Shown in pieces: positions 1 through 6,839 of a stretch of DNA of 8,605 nt (the stretch's first letter is position 1; each line of letters opens with the position of its first letter). The position numbers and the translations under genes were made by a program. Source of the stretch: an uncultured Rhodospirillales bacterium (GTDB lineage: Bacteria > Pseudomonadota > Alphaproteobacteria > Acetobacterales > Acetobacteraceae); NCBI GenBank assembly GCA_903904805.1, contig CAIVDX010000019.1, forward strand, positions 1-8,605, given 5' to 3'. The notes beneath the pieces are model-generated. The model worked only from the letters and a program-made list of their open reading frames with translations, was not told the DNA's origin and ran no database searches.

Positions 1-327
1 AGGCCGCAGATTGGCGAACAATCCCAACTGTTTGCGCAGCTCAAGAATACCGATCTCGGGACGATTGTCGAAGGGCTGATTGTCCCATTTCGGGCCGCCA
101 ACGGAGCCGAACAGAATGGCATCGGCGGCCTTGGCGCGTGCGACGGTTTCGGCCGAAATCGGCTTGCCCTCGGCATCGATCGCCGCACCGCCGACAAGGC
201 CTTCGCTGAGGTCGAAATGGATGTCGCGTTTGCGATCCATCCAATCGATCACCCGGCGAACCTCGCCCATCACCTCGGGGCCGATTCCATCACCGGGCAG
301 AACCAGCAGGGAGCGCGTGTTGGCCAT
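1..327 (-). CDS. leuB: 3-isopropylmalate dehydrogenase, N-terminal 109 residues (cut by window edge)
   Basis: LeuB oxidatively decarboxylates (2R,3S)-3-isopropylmalate to 2-ketoisocaproate with NAD+, the third committed step of leucine synthesis in the cytoplasm. The visible part starts MANTRSLLVLPGDGIGPEV; GDGIGPEV (residues 12-19) is the family signature. SVGGPKWDN lies at about 75-83. LRKQLGLFANLRP at the window edge carries two arginines (R98, R108) that match the substrate-binding arginines of the family. The remaining two thirds, with the metal-binding aspartates, lie beyond position 1. The ATG at 327-325 is preceded by AGGA seven bases upstream, and this AGGA overlaps the TAG stop of leuD, which suggests coupled translation. 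The gap to leuD is 9 bp. The reading frame is open to the edge with no sign of damage. Confidence 0.96.
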   Translation of the reverse strand, partial: MANTRSLLVLPGDGIGPEVMGEVRRVIDWMDRKRDIHFDLSEGLVGGAAIDAEGKPISAETVARAKAADAILFGSVGGPKWDNQPFDNRPEIGILELRKQLGLFANLRP

Positions 328-336
328 CGGAGAGTC

Positions 337-962
337 CTAATCGTCGAGCAGGGTCGTGGGGAACCAGGGCTGGGTCCGCGTGCGGCGGCTCTCATAGCCT
401 TCGATCGCCGGCGCGTGCTGCAGGGTCTGGCCGATATCATCAAGGCCGTTGAGCAGCAGGTGCTTGCGCAGCGGGTCCATCTCGAAATGGATTTCCTCGC
501 CGTTCGGGCGCGTCACGACCTGCTTTTCCAGATCGATCGAGATGCGGGCATTGTCACCCTGCTTGGCATCCTCGATGAGCAGATCGCAGATCTCGCGCGG
601 CAGGCGGATCGGCAGCAGACCGTTCTTCTGCGAGTTGTTGAAGAAGATGTCGCCGAAGCTCGGCGCGATCACGCAGGAGATGCCGAAATCCATCAGCGCC
701 CAGGGCGCATGCTCACGCGAGGAGCCGCAGCCGAAATTCTCATGCGCGATCAGGATCTTCGCGTGCCGATAGGGCTCGCGGTTGAGCACGAAATCGGGGT
801 TCTCGCTGCCATCCTTGTTGTAGCGCAGCGGATCGAGCAGACCCTTGCCCAAGCCGGCGCGGGTGATGGTTTTCAGATAGCGCGAGGGGATGATCTTGTC
901 GGTGTCGATGTTGGCGACCGGCAGTGGTGCTGCGACACCGGTGAGCGTGGTGAAAGGCTGCA

Positions 963-963
<1 letters not shown>
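337..963 (-). CDS. leuD: 3-isopropylmalate dehydratase small subunit
   Basis: LeuD is the small (swivel-domain) subunit of isopropylmalate isomerase. With LeuC it converts 2-isopropylmalate to 3-isopropylmalate. The 208-aa product matches the family length of about 200. Visible motifs are NIDTDKIIPSRYL near the N-terminus (about 19-31), CGSSREHAPWAL in the middle, and SFGDIFFNNSQKNGLLPI, all typical of the aconitase swivel domain of LeuD. I chose the ATG at 963-961, although the frame stays open upstream to about 1137. This ATG shares one base with the leuC stop (TGATG), has AGGGAG eight bases upstream, and gives the usual MQPFTTLTG start. The frame above it is antisense-like composition inside leuC. 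The stop is TAG at 339-337. The overlap with leuC fits equal production of two subunits of one enzyme. Confidence 0.97.
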
Positions 964-2378
<1,415 letters not shown>

Positions 2379-2422
2379 GCGTTCCCCCGTGCGTCGATCC
2401 ACGTCTCGTTGGACGTCTCAGT

Positions 2423-2445
2423 GGGCGGCGCCGGACGCGCCGCCC
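2423..2445 (-). terminator. Perfect GC hairpin between rplS and leuC (possible terminator or attenuator)
   Basis: A perfect inverted repeat with 9-bp arms (GGGCGGCGC at 2423-2431, GCGCCGCCC at 2437-2445) and a 5-nt loop begins 11 bp past the rplS stop codon. No U-tract follows in the minus direction, so it is not a canonical rho-independent terminator. It could partly terminate, protect the 3' end of the ribosomal transcript, or mark the boundary with leuCDB. Its position supports a regulatory role, but function is inference. Confidence 0.45.
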
Positions 2446-2456
2446 GCATCACAATC

Positions 2457-2876
2457 TTACTCTGCGCTGGCTTCCGGCGCGGCCGCGACGGCGGCCACCG
2501 GAGCGGCGGTCTCGATCACGCGCGCGCGCTCGGCAATGCGGGCCGACTTGCCGCGACGACCGCGGAGATAATACAGCTTCGCGCGGCGCACATCGCCGCG
2601 GCGCACCACGATGATCTCGGCGATGGTCGGCGCGTAGAGCGGGAACACGCGCTCCACACCTTCATTATAGCTGATCTTGCGCACGGTGAAGTTGCTGTTG
2701 AGGCCCTTGTTCGAGCGGGCGATGCACACGCCTTCGAACGCCTGGGTGCGGGTGCGCTCACCCTCGACCACCTTCACCATCACGCGCAGCGTGTCGCCGG
2801 GGATGAATTCCGGCACGGCGCGCGCCGCGGTCAGCTTGGCAATCTGTTCGGCCTCGTAGGCCTGGATCATGTTCAT
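2457..2876 (-). CDS. rplS: 50S ribosomal protein L19
   Basis: L19 sits at the 30S-50S interface of the large subunit. The 139-aa product has the whole L19 core: FIPGDTLRVMVKVVEGERTR, QAFEGVCIARSNKGLNSNFT, VERVFPLYAPTIAEIIVVRRG and RRAKLYYLRGRRGKSARI. It is longer than the 115-aa E. coli protein because of a C-terminal tail rich in Ala, Val and Pro (about residues 122-139). Extended alanine-rich tails on ribosomal proteins occur in alphaproteobacteria. The ATG at 2876 has AAGGA eight bases upstream, which decides for it over the second Met two codons later. It follows trmD after 24 bp and is the last gene of the ffh-rpsP-rimM-trmD-rplS operon. The stop is TAA at 2459-2457. Confidence 0.98.
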   Translation of the reverse strand: MNMIQAYEAEQIAKLTAARAVPEFIPGDTLRVMVKVVEGERTRTQAFEGVCIARSNKGLNSNFTVRKISYNEGVERVFPLYAPTIAEIIVVRRGDVRRAKLYYLRGRRGKSARIAERARVIETAAPVAAVAAAPEASAE

Positions 2877-2900
2877 GGTGTTTGTCCTTCCTGCGTGTCT

Positions 2901-3623
2901 CTAGGGCGCGGGTCGCGGTCTGACAACCGCGCCCACAGAAGTTGCGATATGCGCCGCCCAGAGATCCGGACGACGCGTTTTGGTGATGTCCTCGGCCTGC
3001 CCGCGACGCCAGGCGGCGATCGCGGCGTGGTCGCCGGAGAGCAGAACCGGCGGAACAGCGCGGCCTTGCCACTCCGCCGGACGTGTGTAGTGCGGGTATT
3101 CCAGCAGACCGGCGCTGAAACTTTCCTCATCGGCGCTGTCGGCGCAGCCCATGGTGCCGGGCAGCAGCCGCACGATGGCATCGAGCATCACCATCGCCGC
3201 GAGTTCACCCCCGGAGAGCACATAGTCGCCGATGCTGATCTCCTCGGCTCCGGCGGCCTCGATCGCGCGCTGATCGATGCCTTCGTAGCGGCCACAGATC
3301 ACGATGGCGCCCGGGCCGGCTGCCAGCTCACGCACGCGCGCCTGGCTGAGCGGCACGCCGCGTGGCGTGGCCACCAGCACCGGGCGGCCATCGGCCACCG
3401 AGGCGATGGCGGCCGAGACCACGTCGGCACGCAGCACCATGCCGGCCCCGCCGCCGAAGGGCGTGTCGTCCACGCTGCGATGGCGATCGGTGGCGAAACC
3501 GCGGATATCCACCGCGTCCAGCGACCAGATGCCGGCCTCCAGCGCGCGCCCGGCCAGGGCGGTGCCCAAGGGACCAGGAAACATCGCCGGAAACAGCGTC
3601 AGGATGGAGGCCCGCCAACTCAT
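2901..3623 (-). CDS. trmD: tRNA (guanine37-N1)-methyltransferase
   Basis: TrmD transfers a methyl group from S-adenosylmethionine to N1 of G37 in tRNAs reading CNN-type codons, which prevents +1 frameshifting. The 240-aa product is a SPOUT enzyme. DDTPFGGGAGMVL lies at 52-64, the trefoil-knot cofactor site is seen as CGRYEGID (110-117) and SIGDYVLSGGE (130-140), followed by VRLLPG (151-156) and GLLEYPHYTRP (172-182). Arg152 lines up with the catalytic Arg154 of the E. coli/H. influenzae enzymes. The position of catalytic Asp169 appears to be Glu167 here (ADEESF), by an ungapped count from that arginine. The ATG overlaps the rimM stop by four bases (ATGA) and has GAGGAGA seven bases upstream. 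The stop is TAG at 2903-2901. Confidence 0.97.
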   Translation of the reverse strand: MSWRASILTLFPAMFPGPLGTALAGRALEAGIWSLDAVDIRGFATDRHRSVDDTPFGGGAGMVLRADVVSAAIASVADGRPVLVATPRGVPLSQARVRELAAGPGAIVICGRYEGIDQRAIEAAGAEEISIGDYVLSGGELAAMVMLDAIVRLLPGTMGCADSADEESFSAGLLEYPHYTRPAEWQGRAVPPVLLSGDHAAIAAWRRGQAEDITKTRRPDLWAAHIATSVGAVVRPRPAP

Positions 3624-4162
3624 GCCGCGCTCTCCTCGGACTGGCCCGCCTCAGGCGCGACGACGATCTCATCTGGCGGCATGATCACCACGAAGCCAGC
3701 CTCGATCTCCACCTGCGGCACGGAGGCATGGTTGAACGGAACAAGCATGCTCGCCCCACCCTCAGCCATGATCTCCAGGCTCGCGCCGGCACCGTAATCA
3801 TGCACCGCCGCGATGCTGCCCAGGGCCGCGCCATCGGCAGCGCGCGCGGCGAGGCCAATGAGATCGGCCAGGTAATACTCGTCATCCGTGGCGGCGGGCA
3901 GGCGTGCGCGCTCCACGAACAGACGGGTGTTCACCAGCGCCTCGGCTGCCGTGCGATCGGCGAGCGGCTTGCCGGTGGCATCACGCAATTCCGCGACACC
4001 CTCGGATTTCCAGGCGAGCGACCATGGCCGACCCTGCTCGTCCCGCAGCGGGCTGTAGCCCGCCAGGTCCTCAGGGCTTTCGGTGTAGCTGTGCACGCGC
4101 ACCAGCCCACGCACGCCGTGCGCACGTCCCACCACGCCCATCAGGATCAGCTTTCCGCTCAC
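3620..4162 (-). CDS. rimM: Ribosome maturation factor RimM (GTG start)
   Basis: RimM binds S19 in the 30S head and helps late maturation of 16S rRNA. The 180-aa product has the N-terminal RimM beta-barrel (MGVVGRAHGVRGLVRVHSYT, about 8-27; LRDATGKPLADRTAAEAL, about 59-76) and a C-terminal PRC-barrel domain beginning at DEYYLADLIGL (94-104) and containing LVPF (140-143). I chose the GTG at 4162-4160. It lies 11 bp past the rpsP stop, has CGGAA five bases upstream, and includes the first beta strand (KLILMGVVG). The ATG at 4141 would remove seven residues and has no well-spaced ribosome-binding site. Starts further upstream lie inside rpsP and give an un-RimM-like extension. The TGA stop overlaps the trmD start, so the two are probably translationally coupled. 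Confidence 0.95.
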   Translation of the reverse strand: MSGKLILMGVVGRAHGVRGLVRVHSYTESPEDLAGYSPLRDEQGRPWSLAWKSEGVAELRDATGKPLADRTAAEALVNTRLFVERARLPAATDDEYYLADLIGLAARAADGAALGSIAAVHDYGAGASLEIMAEGGASMLVPFNHASVPQVEIEAGFVVIMPPDEIVVAPEAGQSEESAA

Positions 4163-4173
4163 CTGTGTTCCGT

Positions 4174-4509
4174 TCAGGCGCTCGCGGCGGCCTTGGCGCG
4201 CTCCTGGGCGCGCTTCTTCGGCGCCGACTTTACCGGCTGCTCGCTCCATGCGGGCATCGGCGCCAGGCCGGCCTTGCCGAGGAAGCGGGCGACGCGGTCG
4301 GTCGCCAGAGCGCCCTGGCTGAGCCAATGGGTGATGCGCTCGCCCTGCAGGCGGATGCGGTCCTCGTGCTCGGCGGGGAGCATCGGGTTGTAGCTGCCAA
4401 CCTTCTCGATGAAGCGGCCATCGCGGGGGCTGCGGCTGTCGGCCACAACGATATGGTAGTACGGACGCTTCTTGGCGCCGGCGCGGGCGAGGCGGATCTT
4501 AAGGCCCAT
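4174..4509 (-). CDS. rpsP: 30S ribosomal protein S16
   Basis: S16 is an early-binding 30S body protein needed for assembly. The 111-aa product begins MGLKIRLARAGAKKRPYYHI, continues VVADSRSPRDGRFIEKVGSYNP (about 21-42) and has the GALATDRVARFLGKAGL segment (about 66-82), all standard for S16. It is longer than the 82-aa E. coli protein because of a lysine/alanine-rich C-terminal tail (KKRAQERAKAAASA), as often seen in alphaproteobacteria. The ATG at 4509 has AGGAGA eight bases upstream. It lies 29 bp after ffh and 11 bp before rimM, matching the conserved order ffh-rpsP-rimM-trmD-rplS. The stop is TGA at 4176-4174. Confidence 0.98.
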   Translation of the reverse strand: MGLKIRLARAGAKKRPYYHIVVADSRSPRDGRFIEKVGSYNPMLPAEHEDRIRLQGERITHWLSQGALATDRVARFLGKAGLAPMPAWSEQPVKSAPKKRAQERAKAAASA

Positions 4510-4538
4510 GTGGGTAGTCTCCTGTTTTGGTCTGAAAG

Positions 4539-5909
4539 TTAGTGAAAACCGGACGGCCGTCGTCCGGGCCTCAGCGCCTGCAAGCCATGGCGCTTCTGGC
4601 CTTTCGGGCCGTGCTTGTTCTTGCGCTTCATCATCGCGGACATGTCGTCGAACTGTTTGAGCAGACGATTGACCTCCTGCACCGAGGTGCCCGACCCCGC
4701 GGCGATCCGCTTCTTGCGGCTGGCCTTGATGATGTCGGGCGTGCGGCGTTCCTTCAGCGTCATCGAGCCGATGATGGCGGCCTGGCGCTTGAGGATGGTG
4801 GTGTCGAGATTGGCGCCCTCGAGCTGCTGCTTGATCTTGCCGACGCCAGGCAGCATGCCGAGGATGCCGGACAGGCTGCCCATCTTGCTGATCTGGCGCA
4901 GCTGGGCGGCATAGTCCTCGAGGTCGAAGCGGCCCTTGGCCATCTTCTCGGCGAGCTTCTCCGCCTCCTCGCGATCGACGTGCTCGGCAACCTTCTCGAC
5001 CAGGCCGAGCACGTCGCCCATGCCCAGGATGCGGCCGGCGACACGCTCGGGGTGGAATTCCTCCAGCGCGTCGATCTTCTCGCCCGAGCCGGTCAGCTTG
5101 ATCGGCGCGCCGGTGATCGCGCGCATCGATAGCGCCGCGCCGCCGCGTGCGTCGCCATCCATGCGCGTCATCACGATGCCGGTCACGCCGACCGCCTCGT
5201 TGAAGGCGCGGGCGGTGTTGACCGCGTCCTGGCCGGTCATTGCATCCACCACCAGCAGCGTCTCGGCGGGGTTGGCGATGTCGCGGATGGCGGCGACCTC
5301 GTCCATCAGCTCCTGGTCGATCGACAGGCGGCCGGCGGTGTCGAGGATCACCACGTCGAACACTTCGCGGCGGGCGGTCTCCATCGCGCGGCGCGCGATC
5401 TCCACCGGGGTCTGGCCGGCGATGATGGGCAGGCTGGGCACGCCGGCGCGCTCGGCCAACTGGGCCAGCTGCAGCTGCGCGGCGGGGCGCTGGGTGTCGA
5501 GGCTGGCGAGCAGGACCTTGCGGCGGTCCTTGCTGAGCTTCAGCGCGATCTTGCCGGAGGTGGTGGTTTTGCCCGAGCCCTGCAGGCCGACCATGAGAAT
5601 GGGGATGGGGGCGGCCGCATTCAGGTTCAACGGCACCGCGCCGGCGCCGCCAAGGGCTTCCACCAGCGCGTCATTGACGATCTTGATGACCTGCTGGCCG
5701 GGGGTGAGGCTGTCCCGCACCTCGGCCGACAGAGAGCGGACGCGCACCGTGTTGATGAAGTCCTTGACCACGGGAAGCGCGACGTCAGCATCCAGCAACG
5801 CGAGGCGAACCTCGCGCAGGGCTTCCGTAACGTCAGCCTCCGACAACGTGCCGCGACGGCGCAGCTTGTCGAAGACCCCGTTGAGTTTGTCCGACAGAGT
5901 GTCGAACAT
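4539..5909 (-). CDS. ffh: Signal recognition particle protein (SRP54 homologue)
   Basis: Ffh is the protein part of the bacterial SRP. It binds 4.5S RNA and signal sequences of nascent membrane proteins and docks with FtsY through paired GTPase domains. The 456-aa product has the N domain (about 1-95), then the G domain with GLQGSGKT (P-loop, 108-115), DTQRPAA (138-144), DTAGR (190-194), TRMDGDARGG (248-257) and GSGE (274-277). The methionine-rich M domain runs from about 325 to 435 and includes the RNA-binding SRKKRIAAGSGTSVQEVNRL segment. A basic tail ends in RPGRRPSGFH. I chose the ATG at 5909 (MFDTLSDKLNGVF, the usual start) with GGAG nine bases upstream; a longer in-frame start at 6101 gives an N-terminus unlike Ffh. 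It is first in its operon. The RNA partner gene is not in the window. Confidence 0.98.
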   Translation of the reverse strand: MFDTLSDKLNGVFDKLRRRGTLSEADVTEALREVRLALLDADVALPVVKDFINTVRVRSLSAEVRDSLTPGQQVIKIVNDALVEALGGAGAVPLNLNAAAPIPILMVGLQGSGKTTTSGKIALKLSKDRRKVLLASLDTQRPAAQLQLAQLAERAGVPSLPIIAGQTPVEIARRAMETARREVFDVVILDTAGRLSIDQELMDEVAAIRDIANPAETLLVVDAMTGQDAVNTARAFNEAVGVTGIVMTRMDGDARGGAALSMRAITGAPIKLTGSGEKIDALEEFHPERVAGRILGMGDVLGLVEKVAEHVDREEAEKLAEKMAKGRFDLEDYAAQLRQISKMGSLSGILGMLPGVGKIKQQLEGANLDTTILKRQAAIIGSMTLKERRTPDIIKASRKKRIAAGSGTSVQEVNRLLKQFDDMSAMMKRKNKHGPKGQKRHGLQALRPGRRPSGFH

Positions 5910-5946
5910 CAGGTCATGCTCCGGTGGGCCGGGATGGGCCGCCCAC

Positions 5947-5987
5947 AAACGAAAACGCGCCGCTGCGCGAACACTCGCGGAGCGACG
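5947..5987 (-). terminator. Terminator-like hairpin with U-rich tract in the ffh leader
   Basis: On the minus strand, arms at 5987-5975 and 5970-5958 form a 13-bp stem (one C-C mismatch, one G-U pair) around a 4-nt loop (GTGT). Two bases later comes TTTTCGTTT (5955-5947). This is the architecture of a rho-independent terminator, yet it lies 38 bp before the ffh start and downstream of the putative promoter at 6040-6068. It would therefore act as an attenuator of the ffh operon or as the end of a short upstream RNA. On the plus strand the stem is poorer (extra mismatches) and no U-tract follows, so the minus strand is favoured. Confidence 0.5.
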
Positions 5988-5992
5988 TTGCC

Positions 5993-6029
5993 CCCGCATC
6001 GGGCGGGAACACCTGGCCAGAAGGTCAGG
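5993..6029 (-). other. Two small hairpins in the ffh leader
   Basis: Between the putative promoter and the terminator-like stem lie two further inverted repeats. The first is a 5-bp stem, CCCGC (5993-5997) with GCGGG (6003-6007). The second is a 7-bp stem, CCTGGCC (6012-6018) with GGTCAGG (6023-6029), around the loop AGAA. The second pairs fully only as plus-strand RNA (one G-U); as minus-strand RNA it has an A-C mismatch. They give the leader a series of hairpins like a structured RNA. No riboswitch class is recognisable to me, and the SRP RNA core (GGAAGGAAGCAG-type tetraloop region) is absent on both strands. Confidence 0.3.
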
Positions 6030-6039
6030 GAAGAGCGCG

Positions 6040-6068
6040 GCAATACGCCGGGTGGGCGCGCAGGTCAA
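6040..6068 (-). promoter_or_regulatory. Putative sigma-70 type promoter for the ffh operon
   Basis: On the minus strand TTGACC (6068-6063) is followed by a 17-bp spacer and TATTGC (6045-6040). The -35 box is five of six to consensus. The -10 box matches only three of six, which is common in GC-rich alphaproteobacteria. Transcription would start near 6033, giving a leader of about 120 nt before ffh. No better candidate is seen between ffh and the divergent small gene. Predicted by eye. Confidence 0.45.
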
Positions 6069-6123
6069 GATTTCCGGGGAATGGCTTGCCTCGGCCCGCA
6101 CAGGGCTGGCATCCTCGCGCCCG

Positions 6124-6408
6124 ATGACTCAGGTGATCCCCCTGAAGCTAAGCGGTGGCGACACGCTGTGGGCGGTGGTGGCCCAGGTCGGCCGCACGCA
6201 GAGGATCGCCAATATCTATCCCAACAGGATGGCCGCGCTTGAGGATCGGAACTGGCGCGAGCAGCAGGTGCGCGCCTACGCGTCGTTCCTCGCCAGGTCA
6301 CGCCAGCCGGAGCCAAGGTATTCGGTCACCCCGATCCGCCGCGAGGATCTTCCCAAGCGCTGGACCCCCCTGCCCGCGCTTGGCTTCTTAAGAGGCCAAT
6401 TCATCTAG
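6124..6408 (+). CDS. Small protein of unknown function (94 aa), divergent from ffh
   Basis: This is the only rightward gene in the window, and I do not recognise its family. The 94-aa product begins MTQVIPLKLSGGDTLWAVVA and contains QRIANIYPNRMAALEDRNWREQ, with a probably helical, charged middle (about 34-60). It ends LPKRWTPLPALGFLRGQFI, rich in Pro and aromatic residues. There is no signal peptide, membrane span, cysteine or metal motif. Coding evidence is the strong G/C third-position bias, a balanced protein-like composition with several Trp, Tyr and Phe, and the lack of any competing gene on the other strand. The frame stays open far upstream, but that part is antisense to ffh; the ATG at 6124 is the first sensible start outside it. 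No clear ribosome-binding site precedes it; a GTG further upstream in the leader is an alternative. It could be a lineage-specific gene or, less likely, spurious. Confidence 0.6.
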   Translation: MTQVIPLKLSGGDTLWAVVAQVGRTQRIANIYPNRMAALEDRNWREQQVRAYASFLARSRQPEPRYSVTPIRREDLPKRWTPLPALGFLRGQFI

Positions 6409-6452
6409 CCTTGCAGGGCCGGGATGGTCCGGTATCACAGAACCGAATTTTG

Positions 6453-6486
6453 AAAAGTTCTTGGGTTCCTTCTTTCAAAAAAGAAC
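6453..6486 (-). terminator. AT-rich terminator-like structure after ihfB
   Basis: In the minus direction GTTCTT (6486-6481) pairs with AAGAAC (6462-6457), followed directly by TTTTC. A nested alternative stem, TTCTTT with AAAGAA around a 4-nt loop (6470-6485), lies inside. The block 6441-6490 is strikingly AT-rich against its GC-rich surroundings and starts 30 bp past the ihfB stop. It is probably the end of the rpsA-sppA-ihfB transcript. The stems are short and AT-rich, so strength is uncertain. It may also serve the rightward small gene that ends at 6408. Confidence 0.45.
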
Positions 6487-6499
6487 AACTCTTCGCCCG

Positions 6500-6525
6500 A
6501 GCCTCGATCTTGAGCCTAGATCTTG
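6500..6525 (-). repeat. 13-bp tandem duplication across the ihfB stop codon
   Basis: Two adjacent 13-nt units, 6525-6513 and 6512-6500 on the minus strand (CAAGATCTAGGCT and CAAGATCGAGGCT), differ at one base. The first unit contains the last Lys-Ile codons and the TAG stop of ihfB. The second lies just outside the gene and has GAG in place of TAG. It looks like a small slippage duplication at the gene end. Confidence 0.7.
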
Positions 6526-6824
6526 GCGCGTGCCCGCACGGGCCGGCCACGATCAACGCGCTCACGCAGTTCTTTGCCGGCCTTGAAGAAGGGCACGGCC
6601 TTTTCGTCAACCGGAACGGATTCGCCCGTGCGGGGATTACGACCGGTGCGTGCGGTGCGGCGCTTGACGGTGAAGGCGCCGAAGCCACGCAGTTCCACCC
6701 GGTCACCGCGCGCGAGCGCGGCCGAAATCTCGTCCAGAACAACGCTGACAATGGTTTCGATGTCGCGCCCGAGAAGATGCGGGTTAGCGGCTGAAAGTGC
6801 TGCAATCAGTTCGGACTTTGTCAT
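6516..6824 (-). CDS. ihfB: Integration host factor beta subunit
   Basis: IhfB pairs with IhfA to form a nucleoid protein that bends DNA sharply and serves in replication, recombination and transcription. The 102-aa product is a complete DNABII protein. MTKSELIAALSAANPHL starts the helical dimerisation part (about 1-40). GDRVELRGFGAFTVKRR (40-56) leads to the beta arm with RNPRTGE (62-68), where Pro64 is the residue expected to intercalate into DNA. FFKAGKELRERV follows, then a basic tail (DRGRPVRARAKI). MTKSEL and RGDRVELRGFG favour IhfB over IhfA or HU. The ATG at 6824 is 15 bp past the sppA stop, with a weak GGGGG about seven bases upstream. Its place downstream of rpsA matches the widely conserved rpsA-ihfB neighbourhood. 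The stop is TAG. Confidence 0.96.
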   Translation of the reverse strand: MTKSELIAALSAANPHLLGRDIETIVSVVLDEISAALARGDRVELRGFGAFTVKRRTARTGRNPRTGESVPVDEKAVPFFKAGKELRERVDRGRPVRARAKI

Positions 6825-6839
6825 GTGTCAGCCCCCGCT

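Noticed and set aside
5157..5168. TRMD instead of TKxD in the fourth GTPase motif of Ffh
   Set aside because: As far as I know Arg at this position is usual in alphaproteobacterial Ffh, so it is not an anomaly.
5909..5917. Three-codon mini-frame ATGACCTGA overlapping the ffh start
   Set aside because: GGAG lies only one base before its ATG, too close to serve it, while it is well placed for ffh. Probably chance.
5941..6068. 4.5S/SRP RNA gene upstream of ffh
   Set aside because: The conserved apical core with the GGAA-type tetraloop and AGCAG side is absent on both strands; only a short GGCCAGG resemblance exists.
5910..6101. Longer N-terminus of Ffh starting at 6101
   Set aside because: The extra 64 residues are not Ffh-like and run through the hairpin leader. 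The ATG at 5909 has the normal N-terminus and a ribosome-binding site.
4936..6123. Extension of the small rightward gene upstream through ffh
   Set aside because: This part is antisense to a clear ffh gene and has Ser/Arg-rich mirror-frame composition. Only the part from 6124 looks like coding sequence.
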